DNA from: Streptosporangium sp040640155
Lineage (GTDB): Bacteria; Actinomycetota; Actinomycetes; Streptosporangiales; Streptosporangiaceae
Length of the DNA: 64,000 nt
NCBI RefSeq assembly: GCF_040640155.1
Contig: NZ_JBFABE010000015.1
Coordinates: forward strand, 1 to 64,000
Reading direction: 5' to 3'
Of the stretch, positions 14,929 to 23,385 are shown piece after piece; the first letter of the stretch is position 1, and every line of letters begins with the position of its first letter. A model generated the notes under the pieces. The model had not been told where the DNA came from and did not search any database. It worked only from the letters and a program-made list of their open reading frames with translations. A program made the translations under genes and the position numbers.

Positions 14929-15737
14929 TGGAGGGCCTGCGGCTGGACGGCCGCACGGCGGTGGTGACCGGAGGGGCCGGGGCGATCGGCGCGGCGGTCT
15001 GCCGCGACCTGTCCGCGCTCGGCGCGCGCGTCGTCGTCGCCGACGTCGACGGGCCGGGGGCCGCGACGGTCGCCGACGAGCTGAACGGCGCGTCGCTCGG
15101 CCTGGGGACGGGGGCCGGGACCGGAGCCGGATCGGGGACGCCCCGCGAGCGGAGGGCGCCCGCCACGTCCCTGGAGGTCGACCTGGCCGACCCGGCCGCC
15201 GTCGAGGAGTTCTGCGGCCGGGCCGGGCCGGTGGACATCCTGGTCAACAACGCCGGGGTGTCGATCGTCGAGCCGTTCGTCACCGGCGACCCCGAGGGGT
15301 GGGAGCTGATGTGGCGGGTCAACCTGCGCGCCCCGATGCTGCTCACCCGCCTCCTGCTGCCCGGGATGACGGAACGCGGCTGGGGGCGGCTGGTCTTCGT
15401 CTCCTCCGACGGCGCGCGGGCCGGTTCCGGCGGCGAGGGCGCGTACGCCGCGACCAAGGCCGGCCTGTTCGGCCTGGCCAAGACCCTCGCCAGGGAGGCG
15501 GCCCGGGGGAACGTCACCTCCAACGTGGTCTGCCCGGGTCCCACCGACACCCCGATGCTCCGCCGCGTGGACGCGGAGAGGCCCGGCCTGGTCGACAGGA
15601 TCGCCAGGGGCATCCCGCTGCGCCGCCTCGGCACCCCCGAGGACGTCGCCGGACTGGTCGCCTACCTCTGCACCGACAGGGCCGCCTACGTCACGGGCCA
15701 GGTCCTGTCGGTCAGCGGCGGCGTCACGATGCATTGA
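14925..15737 (+). CDS. Short-chain dehydrogenase/reductase
   Basis: A 270-residue classical SDR: TGGAGAIGAAVCRDL cofactor loop, VDILVNNAGVS, catalytic Ser in VFVSSDGAR, Tyr and Lys in YAATK, and a C-terminal YVTGQVLSVSGGVTMH. A Gly/Thr-rich insert (LGLGTGAGTGAGSGTPRERR, near 60-80) interrupts the region before the NNAG block and looks like slippage growth. It is translationally coupled to the isochorismatase-like gene and shares its operator. Oxidation of a hydroxyacyl-CoA or ring alcohol is plausible but unproven. Confidence 0.85.
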   Translation: MMEGLRLDGRTAVVTGGAGAIGAAVCRDLSALGARVVVADVDGPGAATVADELNGASLGLGTGAGTGAGSGTPRERRAPATSLEVDLADPAAVEEFCGRAGPVDILVNNAGVSIVEPFVTGDPEGWELMWRVNLRAPMLLTRLLLPGMTERGWGRLVFVSSDGARAGSGGEGAYAATKAGLFGLAKTLAREAARGNVTSNVVCPGPTDTPMLRRVDAERPGLVDRIARGIPLRRLGTPEDVAGLVAYLCTDRAAYVTGQVLSVSGGVTMH

Positions 15738-15874
15738 CCGCCCCCCGGGAGCGGCCCTCTCCGCTGCGGCCCCCGCGGGCGCGGCCGTTCCGGATGCGCT
15801 TCTCCCCGGCGTGCTTCTTCCGGAGGTGGTCCCCTCCGGCGTTCTCCTCTCCGGCGTGGTCGCTCCCGGCGGGC

Positions 15875-17236
15875 TCAGCGTGCCGGACGGTCCGGGGAGA
15901 GCGACGCGTAGACGGCCTCGGCCAGGCGGTAGCCGCGCAGTCCGCCCGAGACGGCGCCGGCCATCCTGTTCATCGTGTACGCCATGCCCAGGCCGTGCTC
16001 GGCGTCGCCGAGCCCCAGCGACCCGCCCATGCCGGTGTGGCCGAACGCGGTCTCCGCGCCCGCGGGGGGAGTGAGGAAGGTCAGCGCCGGGCGCATGTAC
16101 CCCAGGCCGAAGGAGCTGTCGACGAACAGCACCCGGTCGGGGCCGTTCACCCTCCTGCGCGTCCCCTCCCGCAGCGTCCCGGGACGGACGATCCGCCCGG
16201 CGACCAGGTCGCGGTAGAAGCCCGCCAGGCCGCGGGCGGTGGTGACGGCGCCCATCGCGGGCCAGCCGGCACGCAGGACGACCGGGTGGTTGGCGCCGCC
16301 CGGCAGCAGATGGATCGGAGGGTTCCCCAGCGCCCGGTTCATCAGGCTGTTCCTGTCCGCCGACGCCCTGGCCATCCTGAGGAGCGGGTCCTCGCCTGCC
16401 TGCTCCCCGCCGGCCGGTCTCCCGTCCGCGGGCTCACCGCCCGCCACGTCGCCGCCCGCCACGTCGCCGCCCGCCACGTCGCCGCCCGCCACGTCGCCGG
16501 CCGGCGCCCCTCCGGCGGGCGCGTCCGGAGCCACCGGGGCCGCCGCGTCGCCGTCCGCGGGGGGCCTTCGATCCCCGGCGGAGAGGCGTGCCGCCCGCTC
16601 GGCCACGTCGCCGTCGGCCCCCACCCAGAGGTCCAGGCCGGACGGGCCCGCGATCTCGGCGGCGACGATCTCGGCCACGGACCTGCCGGCCACCCTGCGG
16701 ATCACCTCGCCGACCAGGAACCCGTACGTCAGCGCGTGGTAGCCGTGCGCGGTCCCGGGCTCCCAGATCGGGGCCTGCCCGGCCAGCCGGTCCGCGATGG
16801 CGGCCTGGTCCTCGAACTCCTCCACCGGGACCGGCTCCTCGATCGCGGGCAGCCCCGCCTGATGGGTGAGCAGGTGCTCGACGGTGACGCGGTCCTTGCC
16901 ATGACGGGCGAACTCCGGCCACACGTCCGCGACCGGCGCGCTGACGTCGAGCAGGCCGCGTTCGGCCAGCGCCAGCGCCACCGTCGCGGTCACCGCCTTC
17001 GTGCACGAGTACGCCAGCACGGGGGTGTCGCGCTCCCACGGGCGCCCGCTCCTGCGGTCGGCGGTCCCGCCCCACAGGTCGACGACCGGTTCGCCGTCCA
17101 CGAAGACCGCGAACGCCGCGCCCAGCTCCTCGCCGTCGGCGAAGTGCCCGTCGAACACCTCACGTACCCGCGAGAACCGGGGGTCGCAGTGCCCGTGGGT
17201 CTGCACGCCGCTCCGCGTCGCTTCCTCTGCCGTCAT
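15875..17236 (-). CDS. Serine hydrolase of the class C beta-lactamase fold (esterase type)
   Basis: 453 residues. The active-site SxxK is SCTK (77-80), the second motif is the Tyr of GYHALTYG, and the third is HTG in FGHTGMGGSLG. The opening block FAVFVDGEPVVDLWGG marks the EstB/LipE-like esterase branch rather than true beta-lactamases. No signal peptide is seen, so it should be cytoplasmic. A tandem GDVAG repeat (about 245-270) lies in a surface loop. It is divergent from the cyclase gene with an operator between them. A role in cleaving an ester or lactone in the same catabolic route is inferred from context. Confidence 0.85.
   Translation of the reverse strand: MTAEEATRSGVQTHGHCDPRFSRVREVFDGHFADGEELGAAFAVFVDGEPVVDLWGGTADRRSGRPWERDTPVLAYSCTKAVTATVALALAERGLLDVSAPVADVWPEFARHGKDRVTVEHLLTHQAGLPAIEEPVPVEEFEDQAAIADRLAGQAPIWEPGTAHGYHALTYGFLVGEVIRRVAGRSVAEIVAAEIAGPSGLDLWVGADGDVAERAARLSAGDRRPPADGDAAAPVAPDAPAGGAPAGDVAGGDVAGGDVAGGDVAGGEPADGRPAGGEQAGEDPLLRMARASADRNSLMNRALGNPPIHLLPGGANHPVVLRAGWPAMGAVTTARGLAGFYRDLVAGRIVRPGTLREGTRRRVNGPDRVLFVDSSFGLGYMRPALTFLTPPAGAETAFGHTGMGGSLGLGDAEHGLGMAYTMNRMAGAVSGGLRGYRLAEAVYASLSPDRPAR
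16442..16500. repeat. Four 15-bp tandem coding repeats (GDVAG)
   Basis: CGCCACGTCGCCGCC repeats at 16442, 16457, 16472 and 16487 (last unit slightly diverged). On the minus strand they encode GGDVA units in the serine hydrolase. Confidence 0.85.
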
Positions 17237-17257
17237 CAGCCGCCCCGCACCTTCGAA

Positions 17258-17275
17258 AGTGAGCACTTGCTTGGT
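17258..17275. promoter_or_regulatory. TetR-operator-like site between serine hydrolase and cyclase
   Basis: AGTGAGCACTTGCTTGGT, read on the minus strand as ACCAAGCAAGTGCTCACT, aligns with the sites at 14214 and 57161. It sits 22 bases from the hydrolase start and covers the likely start codon of the cyclase, so a bound repressor could silence both genes. Confidence 0.5.
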
Positions 17276-18302
17276 AGCCGAGCCTAACAACTGGGGCCGC
17301 TTCGGCCCAGGAGACCAGCGCGGGACCCTCAACCTGCTGACCCCGGCCACGGTCCTGGCCGCCCTGTCCTCCGCGTCCACCGGCCAGGTGATCAGCCTGG
17401 CCATGCCGATCAGGGGGGCCACCTCCTCACCCGCCCCCACGACGGTCCCGCACCTGCGGGGCCGCCCGCTGCCGCAGCACTTCATGTCGGTCGACGGCGG
17501 CGACTACGCGGCCGGTGCCCGCCCGGTCGGTGCCGGTCTGCGGATGGCCGACGACGCGCTCGTGGTCACCCACCACGGCACCACCACCCACATGGACGCG
17601 CTCTGCCACATGTGGGCGGGGGAGGAGCTCTACAACGGGCACCCGGCCGCCAGGGTCAGGTCCTACGGCGCCGCCCGCTGCGGCATCGAGACCGCCGGGG
17701 GGGTGGTCGCGCGCGGGGTGCTCTTCGACGTCCCCCGGCACCTGGGCCTGGACAGCCTCCCGGTGGACTTCCGCGTCCCGGGCGAACTGCTGGCGGAGAT
17801 CCACGACGACGTGCGGCCGGGGGACGTGGCCGTCGTCCGTACGGGCTGGCCGCTGGTCTGGGAGTCCTCGCCGGAGGAGTACTGGGCGGGCCAGCCGGGG
17901 TTGTCCGCGGACGCCGGGCGGTGGCTCGCCGCCCGCGACGTGGCCGTGGTCGCCTCCGACAACGCCGCCATCGGCGGGCTCAACGCCCGCCAGCTCGCCG
18001 ACGAGAGCCTGGAGGACGACCTGCACCTGATCCTGCTCTGGCGGCACGGCATCCACCTGGCCGAGATGCTCTCGCTGGAGGAACTGGCCGCCGCGTGCGC
18101 CGCCCGCGAGCGCGGGAACGGCGAGGGCGGCGGGCGTGGCGGGGACGACGAGGGCGGCGGGGGCCGCGGGAGCGGCGGGAGCGGCGGGAGCGGCGGGAGC
18201 GGCGGGAGCGGCGGGAGCGGCGGGAGCTTCGTCTTCGTCGCCGCCCCCCTGCGGATCGAGGGAGGCACCGGCAGCCCGATCAACCCGCTGGCGATCCTCT
18301 GA
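17259..18302 (+). CDS. Cyclase-family hydrolase (kynurenine formamidase-like)
   Basis: The 347-residue protein starts NNWGRFGPGDQRGTLNLLTP and has the metal-binding motif HHGTTTHMDALCHM (HxGTHxDxxxH type). This defines the cyclase/KynB superfamily, whose members hydrolyse amides, lactones or related bonds. GTG 17259 is used; TTG 17271 is also possible. Neither has a good ribosome-binding site, so translation may be leaderless. Near the C-terminus is a Gly/Ser expansion (GGSGGSGG) encoded by perfect 9-bp repeats, followed by the conserved tail FVFVAAPLRIEGGTGSPINPLAIL. It is controlled jointly with the divergent serine hydrolase, judging by the shared operator. Confidence 0.82.
   Translation: MSTCLVAEPNNWGRFGPGDQRGTLNLLTPATVLAALSSASTGQVISLAMPIRGATSSPAPTTVPHLRGRPLPQHFMSVDGGDYAAGARPVGAGLRMADDALVVTHHGTTTHMDALCHMWAGEELYNGHPAARVRSYGAARCGIETAGGVVARGVLFDVPRHLGLDSLPVDFRVPGELLAEIHDDVRPGDVAVVRTGWPLVWESSPEEYWAGQPGLSADAGRWLAARDVAVVASDNAAIGGLNARQLADESLEDDLHLILLWRHGIHLAEMLSLEELAAACAARERGNGEGGGRGGDDEGGGGRGSGGSGGSGGSGGSGGSGGSFVFVAAPLRIEGGTGSPINPLAIL
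18168..18221. repeat. Six perfect 9-bp repeats encoding Gly-Ser-Gly
   Basis: GGGAGCGGC occurs six times in a row and a seventh starts at 18222. It encodes the flexible GSG linker of the cyclase. The identity of the units points to recent slippage expansion. Confidence 0.9.
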
Positions 18303-18331
18303 CCGCCCGCCGGGGCGGCGTACACCGTGCC

Positions 18332-18364
18332 GTGCCACGGGCCGGGACATTTGTCCCGTGGCAC
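18332..18364. terminator. Stem-loop after the cyclase gene
   Basis: GTGCCACGGG (18332-18341) pairs perfectly with CCCGTGGCAC (18355-18364). An alternative inner stem GGGAC/GTCCC is also possible. It lies 30 bases after the cyclase stop and 53 bases before the carboxylesterase start, so it may end the former or regulate the latter. Confidence 0.45.
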
Positions 18365-18416
18365 TGCGTATCGATGGATCTGCATGCCCGCTCCGGAGCT
18401 TGACAGCGTGGGGGAC

Positions 18417-20045
18417 ATGCGAGCGAAATCGATGAGCGCCCTGGTGGCGACGGCCGTCCTCGGGACGGCGTGCGCGGCGGCCGCACAGGAAGAGCCGCCA
18501 CGGACGACCGGCGCGGGCGATCCGCGCGTCGTACGGACCGAGACGGGAGCCGTGCGCGGCACGGTGACCGGCGAGCACAGGATCTTCAACGGCATCCCGT
18601 ACGCGGCCCCGCCCGTCGGCGAGCTGCGCTGGAGCTCCCCCCGCCCGGCCGCCCGCTGGACCGGGACGCGGGACGCCACCCGGCCCGGCGCCAGGTGCCC
18701 CCAGGTCGGCGCGGACTACGCGAAGGTGACCAGCGACGAGGAGGACTGCCTGTTCCTCAACGTGACCGTGCCGCGCGCCCCGAGGACCGGCAGGCCGGTC
18801 ATGGTGTGGATCCACGGGGACGGCGCCCTCGGCTCCGGGGACCTCACCGACGTGCGCCGCCTGGCCACCCGGGGGGACGTGGTGGTCGTCACGATCAACT
18901 ACCGGCTCGGGGTGTTCGGCGGGTTCGGCTACCCGGGGCTGGCCGGGTCGGGGACGTACGGGCTCCAGGACCAGCAGGCCGCCCTGGGGTGGGTGCGCCG
19001 CAACGCCGCCGCGTTCGGCGGCGACCCGCGGAACGTGACCGTGTTCGGCGTCTCGTGGGGTGCGATGAGCATCGGCGGGCACCTGACCTCGCCGGGGGCG
19101 AAGGGCCTGTTCGACCGGGCCGTCATGCAGAGCGGCGAGACGATGATGGACATGCTTCCCGGGAGCATGGGCGAGGGCGTGCCCGGCCGGCCGGACTACG
19201 CCTGGCTCCCCACCGCCCAGGTCGAGGAGATGGGCCGGTACGCGGCCGGCAAGCTCGGCTGCTCGGACCTGCGCTGCCTGCGCGCGCTTCCGGTGAGGAC
19301 CGTCCTCGAGGTCCCGCAGATCATGAACATGTTCCAGTCCTACGCGTACGGCAACGAGACGCTGCCGCGGTCGCCCTCGGCCGAGCTGCGGGCCGGCCGC
19401 GGGCACCCGGTGCCGGTGATCTCCGGCGCCACCCGCGACGAGCACCGGATCTTCGTCGCCATGACGCACGACCTGGCCGGCAAGCCCGTCACCGCCGCCT
19501 CGTACCGCGAGCTGCTGCGCGGCGCGTTCGGCGCGGACGCGGCGAAGGTGGCCGCCGAGTACCCGCCCCGGAGGTACGGTTCGCCCTCGCTGGCCTGGGC
19601 CGCGGTGGTCACCGACCGGATGTGGGCCCGCGCGACCTTCGAGCAGAACAGGCTGCTGGCCGCCAGGGCCCCGGTCTACGCCTACCGGTTCGCCGACCGG
19701 CGGGCCCCGATGTTCCTGCCGCTGGGGACGGACTTCCCGTTCGGCGCCTACCACGCGGGCGACCTGCCGTACCTGTTCCCGGAGCGGAACGTCACGCTGA
19801 GCCCGGCCCAGCGGAGGCTGTCGGACCAGATGACCGCCTACTGGACCGGGTTCGCCCGCACCGGCGACCCCAACGGCGCGGGGCTGCCCCGCTGGGAGCG
19901 CTTCGACGCCGCCGCGCGCGTGCCGCACACCCAGTCCCTGGAGCCGGACGCGGTCGGGCCCGTCGACTACGCCGCCGGCCACAACCTCGGCTTCTGGCCG
20001 CCGCCGTTCGCCGGACACCGGGCGCCGGTGACAGGACGTCCGTGA
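18417..20045 (+). CDS. Secreted type-B carboxylesterase
   Basis: This 542-residue alpha/beta hydrolase of the carboxylesterase/cholinesterase family starts with a Sec signal peptide (MRAKSMSALVATAVLGTACAAAAQEEPP). Family blocks are FNGIPYAAPPVGELRW, EDCLFLNVTVPR, VMVWIHGDGALGSG (oxyanion region) and the nucleophile elbow FGVSWGAMS; the usual GESAG is GVSWG here. A later acidic residue in SGATRDEHRIF and the His of GAYHAGDLPYLF complete the triad. ATG 18417 is chosen because it starts the signal peptide. It likely hydrolyses esters outside the cell. No operator-like site is obvious. Confidence 0.87.
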   Translation: MRAKSMSALVATAVLGTACAAAAQEEPPRTTGAGDPRVVRTETGAVRGTVTGEHRIFNGIPYAAPPVGELRWSSPRPAARWTGTRDATRPGARCPQVGADYAKVTSDEEDCLFLNVTVPRAPRTGRPVMVWIHGDGALGSGDLTDVRRLATRGDVVVVTINYRLGVFGGFGYPGLAGSGTYGLQDQQAALGWVRRNAAAFGGDPRNVTVFGVSWGAMSIGGHLTSPGAKGLFDRAVMQSGETMMDMLPGSMGEGVPGRPDYAWLPTAQVEEMGRYAAGKLGCSDLRCLRALPVRTVLEVPQIMNMFQSYAYGNETLPRSPSAELRAGRGHPVPVISGATRDEHRIFVAMTHDLAGKPVTAASYRELLRGAFGADAAKVAAEYPPRRYGSPSLAWAAVVTDRMWARATFEQNRLLAARAPVYAYRFADRRAPMFLPLGTDFPFGAYHAGDLPYLFPERNVTLSPAQRRLSDQMTAYWTGFARTGDPNGAGLPRWERFDAAARVPHTQSLEPDAVGPVDYAAGHNLGFWPPPFAGHRAPVTGRP

Positions 20046-20062
20046 TCCTCGGCAACCCGTGG

Positions 20063-20728
20063 TTACCCGCTCAGCGGTGGTTCCTCGGCGAGACCCGCTC
20101 GGTAACCGGTGATGACGAGTTGGGCGCGGTCACGGGCGTCGAGTTTGGTCAGCAGCCGGCCGATGTGAGTCTTGAGGGTCGCCCGGCTGATGTGCAGGGT
20201 GGCCTGGATCTCGCTGTTGGACAGGCCGTGGGTGATCAGCGTGAGGACTTCTCGTTCGCGGGGTGTCACGCCGTCGAGCGATCGGGTGGCGGTCGCTCGA
20301 TCGGTGAAGGCGGCGATGAGCCGGCGGGTGACGGTGGGGGCGAGCAGCGCCTCACCGGCGGCGACCGTGTGGATCGCGTCGAGCAGCCGCGGAGGTGTGG
20401 TGTCCTTGAGGAGGAAACCGCCGGCGCCGGCGTGCAGCGCCCGGTAGACGTGGTCGTCCAGGTCGAAGGTGGTCAGGATGAGGACCCGGGGCGGGTGCGG
20501 GCCGGCGGTGAGCTGTGCGGTCGCCGTGATGCCGTCGACGTCGGGCATGCGGACGTCCATGAGGACGAGGTCGGGACAGAGGTCGGCGGCGAGGGCCACG
20601 GCCTCGCGTCCGGTGCCGGCTTCGGCGACGACGGTGATGCCAGGGTCGGCGTCGAGCAGGCGGCGCACGGTGGCCCGGTAGAGCGGTTCGTCGTCTGCGA
20701 GCAGGACGCGGAGCGCATCGCCGGTCAT
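20063..20728 (-). CDS. NarL/LuxR-family response regulator
   Basis: 221 residues: an N-terminal receiver with ADDEP, the phospho-acceptor Asp in LVLMDVRMPDVDG and the Lys of GGFLLKD, then a LuxR HTH (LDGVTPREREVLTLITHGLSNSEIQATLHISRATLKTHIGRLLTKL). It overlaps the histidine kinase stop by four bases (ATGA) and must be its partner. The 16-bp inverted repeat at 21882-21917, upstream of the kinase, is a reasonable target. The signal is unknown. Confidence 0.92.
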   Translation of the reverse strand: MTGDALRVLLADDEPLYRATVRRLLDADPGITVVAEAGTGREAVALAADLCPDLVLMDVRMPDVDGITATAQLTAGPHPPRVLILTTFDLDDHVYRALHAGAGGFLLKDTTPPRLLDAIHTVAAGEALLAPTVTRRLIAAFTDRATATRSLDGVTPREREVLTLITHGLSNSEIQATLHISRATLKTHIGRLLTKLDARDRAQLVITGYRAGLAEEPPLSG

Positions 20729-21864
20729 GCCGGGAAGGGGAGAGTGGCCCGCACGGCGAATCCGCCGGTCGGTTCGGGGCCGGCGGTGAGCGTGCCGCGG
20801 TGCAGGCCGACCCGTTCCCGCATGCCCACCAGTCCGTATCCGCTCGCCGGGCCGCTTCGGACGGCGGTGCCGTCGTCGACCACGCTCAGCACGAGGGCGT
20901 GCGGCATCGCCGTGACGGTGACGTGGCAGTGCCGGGCATCGGCGTGCCGGCGCACGTTGGTGAGAGCTTCCTGCAGGATGCGGTAGGCGGACGTCTGCAC
21001 GGCGGCCGGCACGGCCGACAGATCCGGCTGGTCCGGCCGGTCCACCGTGACGTCCACGCCGGCAGCCCGGGTGGCATCGATCAGCGCCCCCACAAGGGCC
21101 AGATCGGGTGCGTCGTCCTCACCGTCGCCGGGCGGGGATTCGTGGCGCAGTCCGCCCAGCACGGTCCGGACGTCCTCCAAGGCGCCGCGGCTGACCTGTT
21201 CGATGGTGCGCAGGGCGGCGTCCTGCTCGGTGCCCAGGTGTCGCGCCACGGCGGCGTTCATGGCGATGAGGCTGAGGTTGTGTCCGACGACGTCGTGGAC
21301 GTCCCGGGCGAGACGCAGCCGTTCCTCGGTGACGGCCTGGGCGGTGCGCAGCTCGGCGAGTTCGGCGGCGTGCCGGCGGCGCGTCCGCACCACCCAGGCC
21401 AGTGACCACGAGCCCGCCAGGACGACGACGCCGACCGTGCTCACCAGAGCTGGAGCGGTGCTGAACGACTCCTCCCCCCGTGCGGCGGGGATGAGAGGCA
21501 GCCGGTTCGTGGCGGCGTCGGTGAGCCCGGGAACCAGGATCGCCGCCAGTGCGACGGACAGACCCCGGGCCGCGGCCCGCGCCGAGGTGAGTGCGACCGG
21601 GTACAGCGCGACGGCGACGGCCCACGCCGTCACCTCCGCTCCCACCCCGGTGAGCACCGCCGCGGCCGCGGCCGCCGCCACGATCATCAGGACGGGCGCC
21701 GGCCACCTGCGCCGTGCCGCGAGCGGCAGGCCGACGATCCCCGACAGCGCCCATACCGCCAGGCCGGACGCCGGCGTCCGCAGCACCGCGGCGCCCGTCA
21801 CGGCGACGGCGAGCAGCACGTCGGCCGCGAGCAGGGCACGGCGAGGGATCAGCACGGATGTCAC
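20725..21864 (-). CDS. NarL-type sensor histidine kinase
   Basis: 379 residues. The N-terminal ~150 residues contain five or so hydrophobic helices with short loops. The HisKA_3 dimerisation block RLARDVHDVVGHNLSLIAM carries the phospho-acceptor His. The ATPase domain has the N box EALTNVRRHADARHCHV and the G box ASGYGLVGMRERV. GTG 21864 begins VTSVLIPRRALLAADVLLAVAV, directly entering the first helix. The kinase and regulator form one leftward operon. A beta-lactamase-fold membrane protein is divergent and may be the regulated output. Confidence 0.9.
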   Translation of the reverse strand: MTSVLIPRRALLAADVLLAVAVTGAAVLRTPASGLAVWALSGIVGLPLAARRRWPAPVLMIVAAAAAAAVLTGVGAEVTAWAVAVALYPVALTSARAAARGLSVALAAILVPGLTDAATNRLPLIPAARGEESFSTAPALVSTVGVVVLAGSWSLAWVVRTRRRHAAELAELRTAQAVTEERLRLARDVHDVVGHNLSLIAMNAAVARHLGTEQDAALRTIEQVSRGALEDVRTVLGGLRHESPPGDGEDDAPDLALVGALIDATRAAGVDVTVDRPDQPDLSAVPAAVQTSAYRILQEALTNVRRHADARHCHVTVTAMPHALVLSVVDDGTAVRSGPASGYGLVGMRERVGLHRGTLTAGPEPTGGFAVRATLPFPA

Positions 21865-21881
21865 CGTAGCGGCGTCCACCT

Positions 21882-21917
21882 CGCGGGCGCATCGGACGGT
21901 GGTCCGATGCGCCCGCG
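21882..21917. promoter_or_regulatory. Perfect 16-bp inverted repeat in divergent promoter
   Basis: The arm 21882-21897 (core GCGCATCGGAC) is exactly mirrored by 21902-21917, with a 4-base gap. It is placed between the histidine kinase start (21864) and the beta-lactamase-fold gene start (21943). The location and symmetry suggest the binding site for the response regulator, but a hairpin acting in the 5' leader cannot be excluded. Confidence 0.7.
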
Positions 21918-21942
21918 GCCGGCCGCCGCGCAGGCTGGCGCG

Positions 21943-23385
21943 ATGCTGATCCGAATGCTGACCGCCCTGGTCCTCGCCACCCCGGCCGCTCCCGTCGCCC
22001 CGGCCCCGCACGTCGCCCCGGCCACGATCGACGCGGCGGTCCGGTCCTACCGGGAGGCGACCGGCGTGCCGGGTGTCGCGGTCGCGGTGACGCGGGGTCG
22101 TACCGTGATCCATGCCGCGGGCTACGGGCGAACCGGGCAGGGCGGAGCCGTCACGGATCGCACGGTGATGGCCGTGGCGTCGGTCAGCAAGTCCATGACG
22201 GCGCTGGCCCTGCTACAGCTGGTCGACGCAGGCCGCATCCGACTGGACGCCCCCGTGGGCACCTACCTGCCGGAGTTCACGCCGGCGGACGGGCGCGCCG
22301 GACGGATCACCGTGCGGCAGCTGCTCAACCACACCTCCGGCCTGTCGGATCGGACGAACCCGTCGTTCAGCGCTCCACCGGTGCGCACCCTGCGTGAGGC
22401 GGTCGCCGCCATGCGCACCGCCCACCTGGCCGCGGAGCCGGGCAGCCGGTTCGAGTACCACAATCCCAACTACCAGGTGGCCGCACGCCTGGTGGAGGTC
22501 GTAGGCGGCCGGCCGTTCGACGACTACCTGCGCCGGCACGTGTTCGGGCCACTCGGCATGGCGGACAGCCGGACCGTCGACACCGCCGACGAACTGCCCC
22601 CCAGCAGCCGCGGCCACCTCGTGGTCGCCGGCACCGCGCTCGCCCTGCCCGAACCACCGGCCTTCGGCGCCGGGTCCGGCGCGGTCCTCAGCACCGCCCG
22701 CGACATGGCGGCCTGGCTCATCGCCCACAACAACGAAGGACGCGGAGCGGACGGCGCATCGGTCGTCTCCGCCGCCGCGGTCGCCGAGATGCACCGGCCG
22801 TCCGCGGACGGCTACGGCCTGGGGTGGCAGGCCGGCACCAGCCCGTCCGGAACGCCGCTGATCGAGCACGACGGCGACATGATGACGTTCACCGCCTACC
22901 AGGCCGTCATGCCCGGCAGCGGGTACGGCGTCGCCGTCATGGCCAACACCGGAGCACTGCACCGTGATGCCCAGGCCATCGGCGCGCGCCTCGTCGACCT
23001 CATCGAGGGACGCGCCCCGTCGCGCCCCGCCACGCCGCTGGTCTGGATCGACCTGGCGACGCTGGTTCTCGTGCTCGGCGCCGCGTCGCTGGGTGCGCGC
23101 GGAGTCGGTCGGGCCCGCCGCTGGGCGGCCGACCACCGTCCCGCCTGGCAAAGCGCCGCCCGGCTTCTGCCGTACCTGCTGCCGCCGGCCCTGCTCGTCG
23201 AACTCCACCGCCTGGTGAGCCTGCTCTACCGGGGCCGGGACATCTCCTGGCCGCAGGCGGCCTACCTCTACCCCGCACTCACGCTGCTGCTGGCAGTGAC
23301 GTCAGGAGCAGGTGTCGCGGTCATGGCCTGCCGGCTGACGTCCCTCCGCCGGACCCGGGCGCGGCACGCCCCGGACCTGGCGTGA
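21943..23385 (+). CDS. Beta-lactamase-fold serine hydrolase with C-terminal membrane helices
   Basis: 480 residues with a signal peptide (MLIRMLTALVLATPAAPVAP). The PBP/beta-lactamase domain has SxxK = SVSK (80-83), YxN = YHNPNY and an HDG in IEHDGDMMTF. Three hydrophobic helices follow in the last ~120 residues (ATLVLVLGAASLG, AARLLPYLLPPALLVEL, AAYLYPALTLLLAVTS). The enzyme should face outward, acting on a peptide, ester or wall component. It is divergent from the two-component system across 78 bases with a large inverted repeat, suggesting direct control by it. Antibiotic resistance cannot be inferred; most such proteins are esterases or DD-peptidase-like. Confidence 0.85.
   Translation: MLIRMLTALVLATPAAPVAPAPHVAPATIDAAVRSYREATGVPGVAVAVTRGRTVIHAAGYGRTGQGGAVTDRTVMAVASVSKSMTALALLQLVDAGRIRLDAPVGTYLPEFTPADGRAGRITVRQLLNHTSGLSDRTNPSFSAPPVRTLREAVAAMRTAHLAAEPGSRFEYHNPNYQVAARLVEVVGGRPFDDYLRRHVFGPLGMADSRTVDTADELPPSSRGHLVVAGTALALPEPPAFGAGSGAVLSTARDMAAWLIAHNNEGRGADGASVVSAAAVAEMHRPSADGYGLGWQAGTSPSGTPLIEHDGDMMTFTAYQAVMPGSGYGVAVMANTGALHRDAQAIGARLVDLIEGRAPSRPATPLVWIDLATLVLVLGAASLGARGVGRARRWAADHRPAWQSAARLLPYLLPPALLVELHRLVSLLYRGRDISWPQAAYLYPALTLLLAVTSGAGVAVMACRLTSLRRTRARHAPDLA

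Noticed and set aside
16442..18221. CRISPR-like direct repeats at 16442-16500 and 18168-18221
   Set aside because: Units are 15 and 9 bp without spacers, in frame, and encode GDVAG and GSG; they are coding minisatellites.
17427..20018. An 863-codon minus-strand frame opposite the cyclase and carboxylesterase
   Set aside because: No domain signature and biased composition; the plus-strand genes carry catalytic motifs and a signal peptide.
21943..23385. True beta-lactamase conferring antibiotic resistance
   Set aside because: The SVSK/YHN/HDG set with C-terminal membrane helices fits esterase or DD-peptidase-like proteins; nothing in the sequence supports resistance.
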